Shown piece after piece: positions 62,343 through 64,000 of a stretch of DNA of 64,000 bases. Position numbers and translations under genes: made by a program. The first letter of the stretch is position 1. Each line of letters begins with the position of its first letter. Under the pieces are notes generated by a model that searched no databases, was not told the DNA's origin, and saw only the letters and a program-made list of their open reading frames with translations. Source of the DNA: Parapristionchus giblindavisi (taxonomy: Eukaryota > Nematoda > Chromadorea > Rhabditida > Diplogasteridae); assembly GCA_943737045.1 (NCBI GenBank), contig CALSFV010000090.1:248001-312000 (forward strand), given 5' to 3'.

Positions 62343-62850
62343 CATTTTATCTGACAAATGTGTTATTTTTGGTGTGTGCGGCCCATCTCAGGCGGGTTTG
62401 GTTGCCGACCTTCTCTACATCTCTAAGCGATCAATTTTATCGGTAGGTGCCGTGGGAATCTTACAAGAAGTGATTGATTATCTCTATATTCAAATTCCAT
62501 TTCGGTCTCAAAAACAACAAAAGAATGGAAATCATGCGACTTTATTTCTGGGTTCTTGTCATTCCCAGCATCCGATCCAATCAATAAACTAATGTTGAAG
62601 TGCACATGTATCGGTAGATCAATGCACTAATTATTGTAGCAACACACAGACCCACATGAAAGTATTGTATTTGACTTATAAAGCACAGATAATACCATAA
62701 AAAGGTGTCTAACTCCGTTATTTCTCCATCATGACGTGGATATTTCTAGTTTAGGCTTAAAAAGTAGGACAAACAGCAACAATATATATTGATTGAGACG
62801 AGAAAAAAGCGATAAAAATGACTAAAATATTTTGTAAAAATCGCAAAAGT

Positions 62851-62968
62851 GCTTACAACACCCAGGATTCCAAGCCGTCTCCGATCCAAGTACTAACTGG
62901 GCCCACCGTTGCTTAACTTGGCAAGATCGGACGGGATGCCGTGTTCTCAACGAGGTATGGTCGTAAGC
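62851..62968 (-). rRNA. 5S rRNA gene, copy 54, with compensating indels
   Basis: One base lost near 62871 and one gained near 62924 relative to subtype A. It lies in the indel-rich right end of the window. Confidence 0.85.
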
Positions 62969-63193
62969 GAGAGAGGGAGTATGCGAGGATGGGGACAATT
63001 CTCCACTCGCGACGAGTAAACGTATAGATTGAGAAAGAAAAAAAGAGGAAAAGAAAATGAACTTTGATCTTTGATCCCTATCCTGTTCGCCAGTGCTGGT
63101 GGATCTGACATTTCTCCTCTTTCTTCTGTCTGAGAAACGGAATTAGAAAATGAATTATAAATAATATTCTCTCGATGTTCGCTTTTCCAATTT

Positions 63194-63317
63194 ATTATCC
63201 CCGCTCTTCCATGGGGATTCTAAAAAATGAGTACTACTCCTAGTTTGATCCTCTGCACGGAAATCTTTAGTAAAAGGCGAAGATTTTCTCGGATACTTGC
63301 AGAGGATCCAGAGAGAT
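63194..63317 (-). ncRNA. U5 snRNA gene, copy 54, with indels
   Basis: One extra base in the 3' hairpin, one base lost beside loop I (atcttcgcc) and one substitution (taggagt). It falls in the indel-rich right end, so real decay and consensus error cannot be told apart. Confidence 0.85.
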
Positions 63318-63825
63318 CATTTTATCTGACAAATGTGTTATTTTTGGTGTGTGCGGCCCATCTCAGGCGGGTTTGGTTGCCGACCTTCTCTACATCTCTA
63401 AGCGATCAATTTTATCGGTAGGTGCCGTGGGAATCTTACAAGAAGTGATTGATTATCTCTATATTCAAATTCCATTTCGGTCTCAAAAACAACAAAAGAA
63501 TGGAAATCATGCGACTTTATTTCTGGGTTCTTGTCATTCCCAGCATCCGATCCAATCAATAAACTAATGTTGAAGTGCACATGTATCGGTAGATCAATGC
63601 ACTAATTTATTGTAGCAACACACAGACCCACATGAAAGTATTGTATTTGACTTATAAAGCACAGATAATACCATAAAAAGGTGTCTAACTCCGTTATTTC
63701 TCCATCATCGCCGTGGATATTTCTAGTTTAAGCTTAAAAGTAGGACAAACAGCAACAATATATATTGATTGGACGAGAAAAAAGCGATAAAAATGACTAA
63801 AATATTTTGTAAACATCGCAAAAGT

Positions 63826-63943
63826 GCTTACAAACACCCAGGATTCCCAAGCCGTCTCCGATCCAAGTACTACTGGGCCCACCTTTGCTTAACTTGGCAG
63901 ATCGGACGGGATGCTGGGTTCTCAACGAGGTATGGTCGTAAGC
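63826..63943 (-). rRNA. 5S rRNA gene, copy 55
   Basis: Subtype C with the same changes as copy 37, plus one extra A and one missing A. Its U5 partner lies beyond the window. Confidence 0.85.
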
Positions 63944-64000
63944 GAGAGAGGGAGTGTGCGAGGATGGGGACAATTCTCCACTCGCGACAAGTATACGTAT

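Larger units (their letters stand above)
11021..64000 (-). repeat. Tandem array of ~972-bp units, each with one U5 snRNA and one 5S rRNA gene
   Basis: Fifty-four complete periods plus part of the next run head to tail to the window edge. Most periods are 972 bp; the first three are 975-976 bp. In transcription order (minus strand) a unit holds the promoter element, U5, a 224-bp spacer, 5S, a T-rich Pol III terminator and a ~440-bp spacer. Sequence identity between core units is nearly complete, as expected under concerted evolution. Diagnostic differences define subtypes: A (5S 5' base G, spacer gtaaacg), B (5S 5' base A, spacer gtatacg) and C (5S with cacctttgc on the plus strand), plus the edge type of units 1-3. 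Confidence 0.97.

Noticed and set aside
11452..63567. Recurring plus-strand ORF of about 113 codons starting MSTTHSLILC in nearly every unit
   Set aside because: It is antisense to U5 and its promoter element. Conservation comes from concerted evolution of the array, and codons encode U5 structure read backwards (KRRKIF is loop I).
11021..64000. SL1 spliced-leader gene, expected by analogy with C. elegans 5S units
   Set aside because: No ggtttaattaccc-type leader or its complement was found in the unit, and the conserved second gene is clearly U5.
11021..64000. CRISPR-like array
   Set aside because: Units are ~972 bp and contain rRNA and snRNA genes; there is no short repeat/spacer pattern and the DNA is nuclear eukaryotic.

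Overview
The window reads as nuclear DNA of a nematode, probably a rhabditid or diplogastrid. The 5S rRNA is close to the Caenorhabditis elegans 5S. Introns are short with TTTCAG-type acceptors, and the single-copy part is full of short motifs such as tactgtag and tacggtag. The genus cannot be fixed from sequence alone.

Region 1 (1-7.83 kb, + strand): the 5'-truncated quiescin sulfhydryl oxidase (QSOX) gene. Nineteen exons can be joined in frame into 624 visible residues: a thioredoxin CGAC site, the Erv/ALR domain with CGEC and CHQC, and a C-terminal membrane anchor. Its 2-kb third visible intron holds a complete six-exon gene on the opposite strand, encoding a 324-aa membrane protein that I do not recognise. 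Two other introns each hold a short inverted-repeat element with an intact 8-bp target duplication.

Region 2 (7.83-11.0 kb): AT-rich intergenic DNA. It contains an orphan copy of the snRNA promoter element used in the array, a foldable 53-nt patch, and a 993-bp deletion-derived hAT transposon with 8-bp duplications and a remnant transposase C-terminus.

Region 3 (about 11.02 kb to the window end): a head-to-tail array of a ~972-bp unit, running off the right edge. Every unit carries two RNA genes on the minus strand: a U5 spliceosomal snRNA (with an upstream promoter element) and, about 225 bp downstream, a 5S rRNA. There are 55 5S copies and 54 U5 copies in the window. In C. elegans the equivalent ~1-kb 5S unit carries the SL1 spliced-leader gene; no SL1 sequence is present here. 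The array has several unit subtypes, a divergent left edge with a chimeric fourth unit, duplicated multi-unit blocks, and two 5S copies broken at the same base by the same 113-bp inverted-repeat element. All protein-like ORFs inside the array are chance readings across the RNA genes.
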